Below, in pieces: positions 45,115 to 57,210 of a DNA stretch of 64,000 nucleotides. The DNA comes from Siphonodentalium dalli (taxonomy: Eukaryota; Mollusca; Scaphopoda; Gadilida; Siphonodentaliidae), in contig CP136061.1 in the NCBI GenBank assembly GCA_032622095.1, forward strand, positions 262,480,077-262,544,076, written 5' to 3'. Every line of letters begins with the position of its first letter. The stretch's first letter is position 1. The notes beneath the pieces were generated by a model, which had not been told where the DNA came from, did not search any database, and was given only the letters and a program-made list of their open reading frames with translations. A program made the position numbers and the translations under genes.

Positions 45115-48100
45115 TATGATCATGTACGTAAACGTAATTTGCGCCCGCTTGTTACTGTTCATGGGATTATCGAATGAATTGTTATCTTTATAGAAGGATT
45201 TGATGATAAACCCTAAGGGTGGATAAACGCATGCATGTAATCTCTGTAATTATCGTGTATTTGGCGTTTTACATGGATCATACAGACGATGTAATATGTG
45301 TCCACTGACAACCCAAGCATTGCCTACGTGTTGAACGCACTGAGTTCTAGTTCCAATTAAGTCGGAATGTAGATAAGCCGTTATCTTGGACCGAGTCGCC
45401 AGGCCACTTAAAATAATTGTTCGTGGGATAACCCATATGGTAGACTTTCTATTTAAATAATTGCCAATCCTCTCTTATTTATAGCAGTGGTGGATCAGGA
45501 TTTCCCCGACGCATGCAGGGGCTATACATGACCCCGAAAGCTACCAAGCGGGGGTGGCTAACTCTGAGCTATTCAACTAAGTCCCTTAGCGATTTGAAGC
45601 TTTCGAGACCCCCCCCCCCCACAAACAAGCATCATGGTTGAAAATGTTCTACATCAAGCCTGTATATCATATATGCCAGACGTATGGCTTCTGGTGGTCG
45701 TGTATTAATACAATGCCAGATATCACACAGACTTGACTAATTTTCGCATCCGTGAGAGAAGACATGTTTTGGACTGGCCTTAAATGTACTGATAGAAGAC
45801 AATTTGTCTGGCCTGTTAACAATGAACCTCTCGCGCGCAGGTGAGTAATGTTGTCAATTATTGGTGTGGCCATGTAAAATACATGTATTTTACATACAGA
45901 AATTACATGCATGTGTGTATCGACCCTAATTATAATGGGACACAAGAAAATGATATATACAATGCATGTAAATAATCACATATAGGCCTAACGTAAATGT
46001 GGATATTTAGCCTGCCATGTAATACGAGTCTCAGCTGTCTGGCCATCGACGCAGTCCTGTCTGGAGTTTTGCGCGCCCGTGTAGGTAGTGACGTCATGGT
46101 GTACGTCTTGATGTCATGACGCCTTTACTGGTTTCCCAAGAAGCAATCTTAAAATGACTCTGCGATCTTTCAATCGGAACTTAAATTTTCCGTTTGTCGG
46201 CCTTGAACTTTGAGAATATTTCATAATTGTTTTAGGCGGAAATACCGTTAGAAAATTGAAGATAATATGTAAACGGCCAGCAAGGTCGCTAGATTCCTCT
46301 TTCGGGGTAAATATTTTAAATAATTTTATGAAATATGTAAACAAAACTTTTTCATGCAATTTAACTTTTTTTGTTAACCAGAGCTTTTGTTCAATTTACA
46401 TTCACTTTTTGAAAATATATTTGGCTTTAGGAGCATGATGTTCCTACATATGATGAAGTATAGGTAACAGTTGTAAGATCAAAGTTTTTTATTTTTGCCC
46501 TGGAGCATTTTGCCCAATTACATATTTCGAGGTGGCATTAATTAATACAAAATGGCGGCCGTCGCCAACAATCATTTTTGGACTCCGCTGACCTTTGAGT
46601 TATGAATAAATTATCCTATTTTAGGTGATTTCAATTTATTTTTAGATTGGGCCGAAAAAGTCGATTAGTATATATCTCATATTCGCACACGTATACCCTG
46701 GTCGCTTCGCTTCCGCGGCTTCGCCGCGGGAGAGCGGGCGCTATTATAGCGCCCGCTCTCCCGCGGCGAAGCCGCGGAAGCGAAGCGACCTAGGGTATAC
46801 GTATGCGAATATGACATATACTAATCGACTTTTTCAGCCCACTCTAAAAATAGATTAAATTACCTAAAGTAGAATAATTTATTCATAATTCAAAGGTCAT
46901 GCAGCGGAGTCCAAAAATGATTGTTGGCGACGGCCGCCATTTTGTATTGATTAATGCCACCTCGAAATGTGTAATTGGGCAAAATGCTCCAGGGCAAAAA
47001 TAAAAAACTTTGATCTAGCAACTGTTAGCTATACTTCATCATATGTAGGAACATCATCTCCTAAAGCCAAATCTATTTTCAAAAAGTGAATGTAAAATTG
47101 TAAATTGAACAAAAGCTCTGGTTAACAAAAAAGTTATATTGCATGAAAAAGTTTTGTTTACATATTTCATAAAATTATTAAAAATATTTACCCAGAAAGA
47201 GGAATCTAGCGACCTTGCTGGACGTTTACATATTATCTTCAATTTTTTAACGGTATTTCCGCCTAAAAGATTGATGAAATATTCTCAAAGTTCAAGGCCG
47301 ACAAATGGAAACTTTAAGTTCCGCTTGAAAGATCGCAGTCATTTTAAGATTGCTTCTTGGGGAACCAGTAAAGGCGTCATGACGTCACTACCTACACCGG
47401 CGCGCAAAATTCCTGACAGGCCTGCGTCGATGGCCAGACAGCTGAGACTCGTATTACATGGCAGGCTAAATATCCACATTTACGTTATATGTGATTATTT
47501 ACATACATTTTATATATCATTTTCTTGTGTCCCATTATAAGGGTGGATACACACATGCATGTCATTTCTGTATGTATTTTACATGGCCACACCAATAATT
47601 GACAACATTAATCACCTGCGCGCGAGCGGTTCATTGTTAACAGGCCAGACAAGTGAGTAGTGCTAAGCGAAGTCAAATTGTCTTCTATCAGTACATTTAA
47701 GGCCAGTCCAAAACATGTCTTCACTTACGGATGCGGAAATTAGTCAAGTCTGTGTGATATCTGGCATTTTATTAATGCACGAAGCCACGAACACCAGAAG
47801 CCATACGTCTGGCATACATTGTATACAGGCTTGATGTAGAACATTTTCAACCATGATGCTTGTTTGGGTGGGGTCTCGAAAGCTTCAAATCGCTAAGGGA
47901 CTTAGTTGAATACATCGGTCGGAATAATCGGGGCAAGAAGGTACAATATGATATGTTTTACTTAAATAGCTCAGAGTTAGCCACCCCCGCCTGGTAGCTT
48001 TCGGGGTCATATATAGCCCCTGCATGCGTCGGGGAAATCCTAATTCACCACTGCTATAAATAAGAGAGGACTGGCAATTATTTAAATAGAAAGTCTACCG

Positions 48101-48427
48101 TGTGGGTTATCCCACGAACAATTATTTTAAGTGGCCTGGCGACTCGGTCCAAGATAACGGCTTATCTACATTCCGACTTAATTGGAACTAGAACTCAGTG
48201 CGTTCAACACGTAGGCAATGATTGGGTTGTCAGTGGACACATATTACATCGTCTGTATGATCCATGTAAAACGCCAAATACACGATAATTACAGAGATTA
48301 CATGCATGTGTGTATCCACCCTTAGGGTTTATCATCAAATCTTTCTATACAGATAACAATTCATCCGATAATCCCATGAACAGTAACAAGCGGGCGCAAA
48401 TTATGTTTACGTACATGATAATATTAA
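45111..48427. mobile_element. 3.3-kb near-perfect palindrome (large foldback)
   Basis: The two arms of about 1.63 kb mirror each other from TTAATATGATCATGTACGTA to the inverse ending ATATTAA at 48427. They are centred on base 46745, inside a 91-base perfect GC-rich palindrome (46700-46790). Differences between arms are small, apart from an insertion of about 55 bases in the right arm near 47910-47965. TTAA stands at both outer edges (45111-45114 and 48424-48427). Short frames occur in mirrored pairs (46114-46359 and 47139-47540) without recognised domains. Confidence 0.8.
46700..46790. repeat. Perfect 91-base GC-rich palindrome at the centre
   Basis: GGTCGCTTCGCTTCCGCGGC runs to the single central base 46745 and back with no mismatch. 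Each arm also contains the smaller hairpin CCGCGGCTTCGCCGCGG. Confidence 0.95.
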
Positions 48428-51339
48428 TAATAATACATATATTATTATAGTATTACCGTATATACTAAAGTTATATCATGGTACTTTTTGTATACCACCC
48501 CCAATGGAGACACTATATATAGTCACGTCCCTGCGTGCCCTAAGTTTGTAATACCTGCACATGTCTGTTATATAATTATACCGAGCTACGTAGCATGACT
48601 TGAATGTGTGCCAGTTGCGACATTTCAATTAAATGTTTATCAATACGTCGGCTGTATTTAGAGACCGTCTAACGAGCTGTTTATTTTGCACAGTCTAGCT
48701 TGAGAAACAGAGCATGTTATGTTGTTGTACGGGTTCAGTTCTCATGTTATGTTGTTGAACGGGCTCAGTTCTCATTTCGGTTACATCACAAAGGCGTATA
48801 CTCAGTTGTTGGTGCAGTTATCTCAGGATTTATTCTGGGCAATTCGATCAATGGCAAGTAAATAACTCTATATAGTATATTTATCCTCAATCGATATGTA
48901 GTATACATGTATAAATGTAAAGAATTATCGCATCACTATATTTATGGACCTGATCCCTGTATCCAATATGGGTAATTAATACTATGAGTACCGTATATAT
49001 GGACTCCTGTTATTGATAAAACAATTTTTTTTAATTAGGAGTCAAAACAACATGTTAAAGTCCCACTTAATTTTCAAGGCGCAGATTTTTTTTAGTGCCT
49101 TGAGTTAGTAGTTTGATAAATATTATTTCTAAATTATACCCAAGCTACAGCGAAGACCGCCCGTCCCTTTAACCATTCATATCGGGAGCAGCGCTGGTGC
49201 AGCTTTAACGATCCCGTGCCAGAGTATTCTCTTTTATTAGTTAGCTACAGTAGGTTATCGGCCGCAATAAGTGGAACGCTGCCCGCGTCATAAGTAACAA
49301 AAAGTCGGCCAATAAATATAAAACGCGGCCAATCAGGGGGGGGGGGGGTCTGGAAAAAAATTGCACATATAGGGCCCAAAAAGTTTTTTTCCGACCTCGA
49401 GGGACCCACCACCCCATTTTTGCAACAACAAAAAAATTCCTCCAAAATTTTGGGGACCCACCCCCCGTTTCTCATGTTTTTCTCAAAATTTCAGAGGTTT
49501 TTTTAGCCGTTCTTCAATAACTGTGTTAACTGCCTTACTAATTGGTAAACACAGATCAGAAAAACAAAAAAATATACTGTATTTCCATGTGTTTCCTGGT
49601 GTTTTCAGTATCTAACAACACTATTAATTAAGCACTGTGTAGGTACACTATATGTCACAAATTGCCCTAGACCCCATTATAGCCTTAATATATCGAGTGT
49701 GTTGTGTCTGACAGAGAACACTGGCCAGTGTAAATAGTGGTAAACAGGTCAGGGGTTTCACAATTATATGTGCATGATCAAAGAACTCTTTAGTCTTATC
49801 CAACGGGATGGGGTGGGGAGGGGATTTTTTTTTGGTTAGGTATACACATAGATATATATGGTTATTATACTGCCCGATATTAGTCGGCGGGTATATAGTT
49901 GACGTCTCGAGCCGTCGTCCGTACAAACATTTTGAATTTTAACTCAAGAGTCAGTTGTCATATTTGATGCCCTATGGCATGGTGAAGGACCAGAAATGGG
50001 GGACGAATATGCATAATATCGCGGGTTGTGACCACCAATGCCTAACAGAGTTATGGGCCCTGTTCGACTTTATGAAATTCAGTCCATACAAAGTTTTTGC
50101 AATATAAGTTAAGTGTCGGTTGTCAAATTTTTATGTGGTTTGGTATGGTGATAGACCAGAATGAAGAATTGATTATCATTTCTCAATGCATCTGAATGCA
50201 TCACATTATTTCAGTTCATCTATTTGTAAGTGATAACAGTATACAATTAGTATTTTAGTTTCGTCTTGTTGAGCAGTAAAGCTCCCAGATGAAGTTCGGA
50301 AATTCAATGAGAATAGCGTCACCTTCATTTGGGATTGTCTGAGCAGTAAACAGTAATGTCATTCATCATAACCAATTCAGTTTTATTTGGATAATTGTTG
50401 CAAATTAACATTACTTGCAATCATTCAAGATGAGAAATAACCAGAAGGAATGAATTTGATTACATGCCAGAACAAGACAGTATTTCAGACATTAGAAATT
50501 TATGAGATACCCTTTTCAATTTCATGTTATGCAACAATCAGGTTAATTATATCTACTAGTAGTCATCATTGAGTATTCACCATGTTGTATCCAATTTGTG
50601 ATAGAGTTTTTTTGTTTTATTACTTTTATTCAGATAATACAACTGGGTAATATATTAATTTTGTTACTAAATATTTCTTCCGTTGATCATAAGTTTTCTG
50701 AACGTTAATACGGTGGTCCACTGTGAAGTGGGCCGGGATACTGTGAAATCCAGAATGTTGCTAACTCTGAGGCTAAAGAGTCACTTTAGCTGCCTATATA
50801 GCCCTATACCAACAAGCATGGTACTAACATGCTTACAAACAACATCACATGGTCAGTACTTGTAAATTGTTTGAAAAAAATTTACAAGCACCATTTTTCC
50901 GCCTCTGGATTACCCACCCACCCCGGCCCTATACACGGAATTTTTTTTGCAGACCCCCCCCCCCCTGGGCCAATAAGTAGAAAACGCGGCCAATAAGTCA
51001 AGGTGGCGTAACTGACGTCATACGTAAATAGCTCGATCGGCAAAGAATATATAGGGTCGACGAAAGATATATTGCAGTTGATTCGGATGAATTACGGACA
51101 GTCACTGTTTTTGGGTGTAAATATACATGTACGTGGATGAACTACATGTATCCGTATCAATAGCATTCCCAGTGGAAACTGACAGTACTGTGAAATCGCT
51201 GCAAGTTCTTCACAAAGTTCACAAGAATAAAAATTGCTGGAATAATTGTTAATTTAATAAAACACACAATGGTATATCTATGTTAATATATTCATCATGT
51301 GAAACAATTATTACATTGTTACTAATTAATAAAATACTT
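48428..51339. other. Long spacer, repeats but no gene recognised
   Basis: Short landmarks include TCATGTTATGTTGTTG(T/A)ACGGG duplicated near 48711 and 48742. GGCCAATAA(G/A)TA and AACGCGGCCAAT motifs lie beside poly-G or poly-C tracts at 49335-49347 and 50957-50967. A decayed TTAA-type hairpin edge is at 49180-49240. Frames here lack domains. Confidence 0.4.
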
Positions 51340-51472
51340 ATTAATTGGTTGTTTCCACATTGACCGAGTTATGCGGCCTCGGTCTGTCGTATTATCCTTC
51401 GGCCTGCGACCTCAGGCCAATACGACAGACCTCGGCCTCATAACTCGGCCAATATGGAAACAACCAATTGAT
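51340..51472. repeat. 133-base imperfect palindrome
   Basis: TTAATTGGTTGTTTCCACAT on the left mirrors ATATGGAAACAACCAATTGA on the right. The inner arms GGTCTGTCGTATT and AATACGACAGACC flank a GC-rich loop. It is probably a foldback MITE. Confidence 0.8.
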
Positions 51473-51489
51473 AACACATAATATCTGCG

Positions 51490-51660
51490 TGTCTCCCATG
51501 GGGAGCCTCGCATATATATAAGAGAAGCACTGGCTTACAAAGGTCAATGTAAATATAATTTTATTCTCTTATATATGCGAGGCTCCCTGTGGGAAAGTCG
51601 CATATAAGAGAATGCATTGCATATGTATGGTAGTAAGCTCCAGTCATGGACGGGTTAATA
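51490..51660. repeat. Hairpin repeats of the ATTCTCTTATATATGCGAG type
   Basis: Two diverged hairpins (GTCTCCCATGGGGAGCCTCG and GAGGCTCCCTGTGGGAAAG loops) are followed by AAGCTCCAGTCATGGACGGG and TTAA. They are related to 3240-3378. Confidence 0.6.
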
Positions 51661-51768
51661 ATTATCTTATGCTATTTTACTTTAATAGTCATCCAGACTA
51701 GTTAGGCAGTTAGTTTAATGCCAATAATACACCTTATATTATTAAGCCGTCTCTCTCATTTTGTAACC

Positions 51769-54179
51769 TTAACCCTTTGAGTGCCAGATCGATTTCTGTA
51801 TCAACCCACATACCCTGTGCCAATGCATTATTACGCCACCGTAGTGTGGTGTTTCTAGCTTTTGGTTTTTTGATATCGCATGGTCGATCGATAATTCACT
51901 GGGTGATTGTACATTCGGCAAACCTCGTCAGATTCCGTCACCGTTTCATCGTACCGATAATTACGAGAGTACAACTAAGATTGGCACATGTGTTTACGTC
52001 ACCGGTGTAATTGTGGGGACATGCTTCTATTATGAAGGTTTGCTATCCCGAAGGTCCGCTATTCCGAAGGTTCTCTATTCCGAAGGTTTTTGTTATTTTT
52101 AGGTTAATTCTATATTTTAAAGTATTGAGACTAATTTGAGAGGGTTCATTTTCACAAAGATTCTTTATATGGAGTGTGCGCTCACATCCGAACTGATCAT
52201 GCGCGCACACCGATACAGATACAGGAGGAAATAACTTAACTTAGAACATTAAATGTGATTTTGTTTTGTTTTCGCTGGTTTTCTTGAGATTTTATGTCAT
52301 TACGTGGGCCCATACCTTTGAATTCTTGGCATATACTATGAATGTTGTGGTATATATGGACCCTCCCGCATTGGGACATGACATAGGTTCAGTTGACTTA
52401 AGTGGTGTTCTGTGTGTGCTCCAATTTGGAGTTCAATATTTTAAGGGCCAAGTTTAGAATTTTATGGGTCCATACCTTTGAACTCTGGGCATATAATATG
52501 AATATTGGGGGCATGTCTCTATTCCGAAGGTTCACTATCCCGAAGGTCCACTATTCCGAAATTTCTCTGAATGTTCGCTATTCCGAAGGTTCACCAATCC
52601 GAAGGTTCGTTATTCCGAAGGTTCTGTGTTCCAAAGATTTTTTTAATTTTAAGGTTAATTCTATATTCTAAAGTAACGAGAGGGTTCATTATCACGAAGA
52701 TTCTTTTTATGAAGGAAATAACGTAAAACATTAAATGTGATTTTGTTTTGTTTTCGAGGGTTTTCTTGAGTTTAATGTCATTACGTATGACCTATTTCTC
52801 ATTACATATTCACGCCAAGGAGCCCACACAATTGCTATGTTACGATGCGATTTAATGTGATTATGTGTGACCTAATATCTCAATAATCTGAGGCAAGAGT
52901 ACGCCTGCTAAAGGCGAATTATAACAGTTGGGGGTATAACGCTCAATAAATACTGGAGGCTATAACAAACTGCGCAGTAGAATATCGCTGAATGGACGAG
53001 TATGAGATGAGCCTAAATGCAATTGTGACTTTGTTTAAAGGCCCACTTAATTTTCGAGTCATTAATTTTTTATAGTATATACGGTTTTAATAACAATTTA
53101 TGCCATAAAATTTGAATAAACTACTATAATTCATCACCATTTGAAAGGCAGAATACTTCTATCTCCTAGTTTGAAACACCTTCAAAATACCGCGTCGTAT
53201 ATCTAGCAATTAGCAACCAACATGTCCTCCTCGGCTTTCCATAGAATTCAACGTAATTTGATACTTATGGGTATTTGTGTCCGGGAAGTGCTTTGAACGG
53301 GTCAAATCGTGACCCCGACCTGACCTTGACCATTAAAACTGTCAATGCAAGGTCAATTTGGGTAAAACGGACAAATTTCGGCGAAATTTGATACCTAGGG
53401 ATACTTTGGTCCGAGGAGAGTTTTGAACGGGTCAAATCGTGACCTCGGCCTGACCTTGACCTTCAATATGGCCAATCAAAGGTCAACTCGGATAAAACGG
53501 ATAGATTTCGACGAAATTTGATACCTATGGGTACTTTTGTCGGGGGGGGGGGGGTGTTTTGGACGGGTCAAATCATGACTCTGACCTTACCTTGACCTTC
53601 AAAATTGTTAATTAAAGGTCAAGTTGGGTAAAACGGACGGATTTCGACGAAATTTGATACCTATGGGTAGTTTTCTACGGGTGGGGGTGTTTTGGACTGG
53701 ACAAATCATGACCCTGACCTGACCTTGACTTTCGAAATAGTCAATTGAAGGTCAAATCGCACCTTTCACCGGAAAGCAGATGGGAAACAGCCCGGGTGAA
53801 GTCGGGCCTATCAGCTTGTGTAATAAAGAAGACAGTTTGATGAAAGTAATGTATGCCACGAGAAACGGGAAAACTTGAAATATGGAAGTACGCAAATTTC
53901 CCGCATAAAATTTGAAAGCTAGTTTATAGAATAATTGTATTATTATTTATATTTATGGCTAATAATACGATCTTGGTGGCGTTACCATTTCTGACTATGG
54001 TTTTCTTGTCTTATATATGCGAGTCGATATAAGAGAATGCATTGGCCTAAAATATTTTATTTTTTTTCACAATTTTTTACAATTTTTTACAATTTTAATA
54101 TATTTTATTATATTCTTTAACAGACTTATTATGTAGGTTTAGGGCCGATTAGATCGACCCCTGGCACTCAAAGGGTTAA
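51769..54179. mobile_element. 2.4-kb TTAA-flanked element with CCCTTTGAGTGCC ends
   Basis: It starts TTAACCCTTTGAGTGCCAGA and ends CTGGCACTCAAAGGGTTAA. The CCC terminus with TTAA is piggyBac-like. The interior holds two arrays of TATTCCGAAGGTTC words (52037-52090 and 52520-52640), each followed by the same GGTTAATTCTATATT block (a diverged duplication of about 500 bases). It also holds a 120-140-base tandem repeat and, near the right end, a hairpin remnant. No transposase frame is recognised. Confidence 0.65.
53250..53765. repeat. 120-140-base tandem repeat, four units
   Basis: AATTTGATACCTATGGGTA-like starts lie at about 53255, 53395, 53515 and 53651. Each unit carries GGGTCAAATCGTGACC and CTGACCTTGACCTTC. 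Confidence 0.8.
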
Positions 54180-55295
54180 AGTTAATATGAGGAGCACTAT
54201 CTATATATATGACCAGAACACCGATGACACATGGTCATATAACTAACATTTGATTTCATGTCCTTGATAAGAAGACAACGACCCATATTCACTTACAGTA
54301 TTATATCCGCCCTCTTACTTTAGATCGTTTTCCCGCGATGATTCATATACAGTTTAGATATATTGGTTATAATTTAGAAGTCATGCAGTGCAATGATGCT
54401 GAAGGGATATTATTTAAAGTTGCTAAATTAACCAGAAAAGTAGTAAACTTTTACTACTTCAGATAGTTCGTGTCCATCCCTCTAAATTGAGAGGTTATTT
54501 TTACTACCTGGTGCATGGGTAGCTAAAATTTCAAATACCATTGGTAGATAAAAAAAACTACCTTTGGGGGCTATTTTAATTACCCAAAAGCAGCTAATTT
54601 TTAACTACTTTGGGTAGAAGGATGAATATGAACTACCGGTATACCAGTAGTTAATTTTACTACCTGCGGGTGGTTGGAATTTTAGCTACCAACTACCTTT
54701 GGGGGAAAATCATTCAACTTCGGGTGGTTATTCTAGCTATTTTAATTGGTATTCCGATCTATATACAGAGTAAAAGTTGTAGAGAAGTTTGATTGTATTT
54801 ACAAGCACATTTCATGTTTGTTGCACCACGCCATATAGGGATGGGGTTGCGTGTAGAGGGGGTATGTAGGGGCTCCATGCACGCAGGTCCTTGCTCTTGT
54901 CAGACTAATGTGCAAATGCGTAATTTATATTGGGAAAATTACCATTCTGAAGGTTGAGCCCCCTGACCTTCAGTGCTTCCGCCGCCCCTTCACCACATGC
55001 AAGTAAGCTAATAGGATAAATAGTTCGCGAATTTGTTACATATAAATAGTGGGTCTGGTAATTGTCGTAGAATTTCTATTTCCCGAACCGCGGGATTCCG
55101 CTCCATGATGGACCATGAAGTACATGTATACAGAACTCACCTTAGTTGACCCAAGATAAAGTGTAAAATCGAAGCGACGGTCACGTAATTTGAGGGAAGC
55201 ATGAATGTAAGTACGAATCTGAGTGATGTTTAAACAGACTGTCTCGCGTGTGGTTACGAACTTACGAGGCCCGAACACAAAAACACCGAGCAGTC
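54180..55295. other. Spacer with reiterated TTACTACC/GGTAGTTAAA words
   Basis: From about 54430 to 54745 the sequence cycles through ACTACC, GGTAG and AGCTA words in both orientations (for example TTAACTACTTTGGGTAG). This resembles a decayed self-complementary repeat. The rest has no supported gene, and upstream exons of the gene at 55801 were not identified. Confidence 0.5.
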
Positions 55296-55718
55296 TTAAA
55301 GGTACTCAATCAATTAAACACCCCTAAATTACTATTTCTTTGGCTTCTGGTGTAAAAAATATTTGATTCGAGTCGAGGAACACACCCATCAAAGCTAAGA
55401 GTGATCAGATATCGATTTTTGAAAGTTTGTTATTTCAATTGTTTGTGGCCCAGAAATACGTCGTAAAATGGACGGTCTCGGTCAAAATTGCGGATGAAGA
55501 TGGATAGCTCTAAAAACAAGTGATAATATGCCATATTTCGTTGAACAAAATGCTGATAATTAACACGTTTTTGGGGAAATTTCATACCATAGTTGACAGT
55601 GGTTAGCATTATTTTGTTGCAATTAATCGATTCTTATAACTAAAGGGTATTTTGAAGAAATGTTGTTGTTGTATCTTGATGACATGGGGGACCCTCTGAT
55701 CGCATTGAGTACCTTTAA
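55296..55718. mobile_element. TTAA-flanked element W, copy 3, just upstream of the gene
   Basis: It starts TTAAAGGTACTCAATCAATT and ends GCATTGAGTACCTTTAA. It lies 83 bases before the ATG at 55801 and, if the acceptor at 55770-55771 is used, inside the preceding intron. Confidence 0.65.
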
Positions 55719-55764
55719 GAGCTATTCATTATATTCCACGCTTACAAGTTACAATCGTTTATAA

Positions 55765-55771
55765 TTTCCAG
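55765..55771 (+). promoter_or_regulatory. Putative splice acceptor before the propeller exon
   Basis: TTTCCAG follows a T-rich stretch (CGTTTATAATTTCCAG). The frame downstream stays open into the propeller protein, while an in-frame TAA lies just upstream at 55762-55764. Confidence 0.5.
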
Positions 55772-55800
55772 GTCATAAAAGGAGCGCCGTTGACCACTGC

Positions 55801-56697
55801 ATGAATGCCATGGATACCGATGGTGATATAATCTCCGAGAATGAATCAACAAGCCTCCAAGAAGGCAATGATATGACTGAAATTATTAACCACAATGGGA
55901 AGTTGCCTAATGGAAATAGTGGCAAGGAGGACACCGCAATCAAATTTGTGGAGGGAACGAAGTTTCGATATGGAGGATGGAATCCAAGTGTCGCGTGCAT
56001 AAGAGAAGGACTATTTCTTAGTAAATGGGACCCAGAAACGGTGGTTATGCTGAACTTCAATGGATCTGTTGTTTCTGAAGTATCGTTGTCATGTTGGCCA
56101 CACGGTCTTTGTGTCAAAGGTGATCGCCTATATGTTACTCTACCTGATGCAAGCTCTATTAAAGTGTATAGTTACATGGCACGATCGTTGGTGGAAGTAA
56201 AGACCATCCACGCTGGTGGTTGGTGCCAAGGAATTGATTCATTTAAAGACAACCTTGTAGTGACGTATGCTAAGGATGTCCGCGTTCGGTTGCTGTGCGA
56301 TTCTGGAACGGTGTTATCTGAATGTAAGCAAGAGTTTAATGGACCAATCGATGTTGTTGGAATATCTTCTGCCGACTCCATCTTAATCTCTGTTGAACAG
56401 GATCATGCTGTGGTTGTCATGGCAGCGGATTTGTTGACTGTTTTGCGCAGAGTTAAACACCCTGATATAGTGAGTCCAAGGGGGATGTGTGTGTATTTGG
56501 ACAGGGTGTTGGTTACCAGCTGGGGTAGACACTGTGTGGTAGCCTTGACCACAGGAGGGGATTATTTGAAAACCGTACTTCAGCGGGAAAATGGCATCAG
56601 CAACCCAGCTTCTATAAGCTATGACCAAGACAAAAAACAGTTATTTGTTGCTGATCACTGGGACAAAATACACATGTTCAACACAGAGGCGATTTAG
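55801..56697 (+). CDS. TRIM/NHL-like beta-propeller protein, probably the last exon
   Basis: 298 residues from the first ATG to TAG. Residues 1-55 are acidic and polar (SENEST, KLPNGNSGKED), probably a linker. From about residue 56 six blade-like segments follow (about 56-98, 99-139, 141-180, 181-224, 226-266, 268-296). Each has the (P/G)xG(I/L/M) then LxVT pattern of NHL-type propellers: WPHGLCVKGDRLYVTLPD, CQGIDSFKDNLVVTYAK, SPRGMCVYLDRVLVTSWGRH, LFVADHWDKIHMF. In TRIM proteins such a propeller sits at the C-terminus and binds protein or RNA partners, after RING, B-box and coiled-coil regions that are absent here. A good acceptor (TTTCCAG, 55765-55771) lies 29 bases before the ATG and the frame is open back to it (HKRSAVDHC), so this may be the terminal exon of a longer protein; the ATG would then be internal. 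Composition is the most gene-like in the window. Family assignment at the propeller level is fairly firm, the exact subfamily is not. Confidence 0.85.
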   Translation: MNAMDTDGDIISENESTSLQEGNDMTEIINHNGKLPNGNSGKEDTAIKFVEGTKFRYGGWNPSVACIREGLFLSKWDPETVVMLNFNGSVVSEVSLSCWPHGLCVKGDRLYVTLPDASSIKVYSYMARSLVEVKTIHAGGWCQGIDSFKDNLVVTYAKDVRVRLLCDSGTVLSECKQEFNGPIDVVGISSADSILISVEQDHAVVVMAADLLTVLRRVKHPDIVSPRGMCVYLDRVLVTSWGRHCVVALTTGGDYLKTVLQRENGISNPASISYDQDKKQLFVADHWDKIHMFNTEAI

Positions 56698-56762
56698 GAC
56701 ATATAGTGTATTCAATATTTGAACATTCAACAGCGCTTGTTATATAACATAATAATAATAAT

Positions 56763-56768
56763 AATAAA
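56763..56768 (+). terminator. Putative polyadenylation signal AATAAA
   Basis: It lies 66 bases after the stop codon of the propeller gene, at the end of a short AAT microsatellite (56749-56768), just before a repeat array. Confidence 0.5.
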
Positions 56769-56792
56769 TCTCTCCAACGTACTGTAGACACC

Positions 56793-57185
56793 TTAACCCT
56801 TTCTATACTAAATATTAATTGATGAGTAGTTATCCCATAGAAAATCTTTAGATATTAAGTTTAACCCTTTCTATACTAAAGCATCATTGATGAGTAGTTA
56901 TCCCATAGGAAATGTTCAGATAATAAGTTTAACCCCATCTATACTAAATACTCATTGATGAGTAGTTATCCATTGGGACATGTTCAGATAATAAGTTTAA
57001 CCCTTTCTATACTAAATACTCATTGATGAGCAGTTAACCCATAGGAAATATTCGGATGATAAGTTTAACCCCTTCTATACTAAATACTCATTGATGGGTA
57101 GTTATCCCTTGGGACTTGTTCAGATAATACGGTTATAGATCGTTTGAACTTATTATTTGAACATTTCCCCCAATAAATATGACTC
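56793..57185. repeat. ~68-bp tandem array, each unit starting TTAACCC
   Basis: TTAACCC(C/T) occurs at 56793, 56871, 56929, 56997 and 57065. Each is followed by TCTATACTAAAT, CATTGATGAGTAGTTATCCC and TGTTCAGATAATAAG. The last unit runs into an inverted ATTATTTGAACATTTCCC end. The same sequence, once and interrupted, is at 3716-4217. Confidence 0.8.
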
Positions 57186-57210
57186 CTTCTGTACTTGTAA
57201 TATGGGTGCT

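Noticed and set aside
46114-47540. Mirrored frames (MHEKVLFTYF...) as a gene pair
   Set aside because: They are the two arms of the palindrome read outward; no domain, and length differs between arms through frame-breaking changes.
56383-56628. Minus-strand frame opposite the propeller gene
   Set aside because: It is a shadow of the plus-strand coding region.
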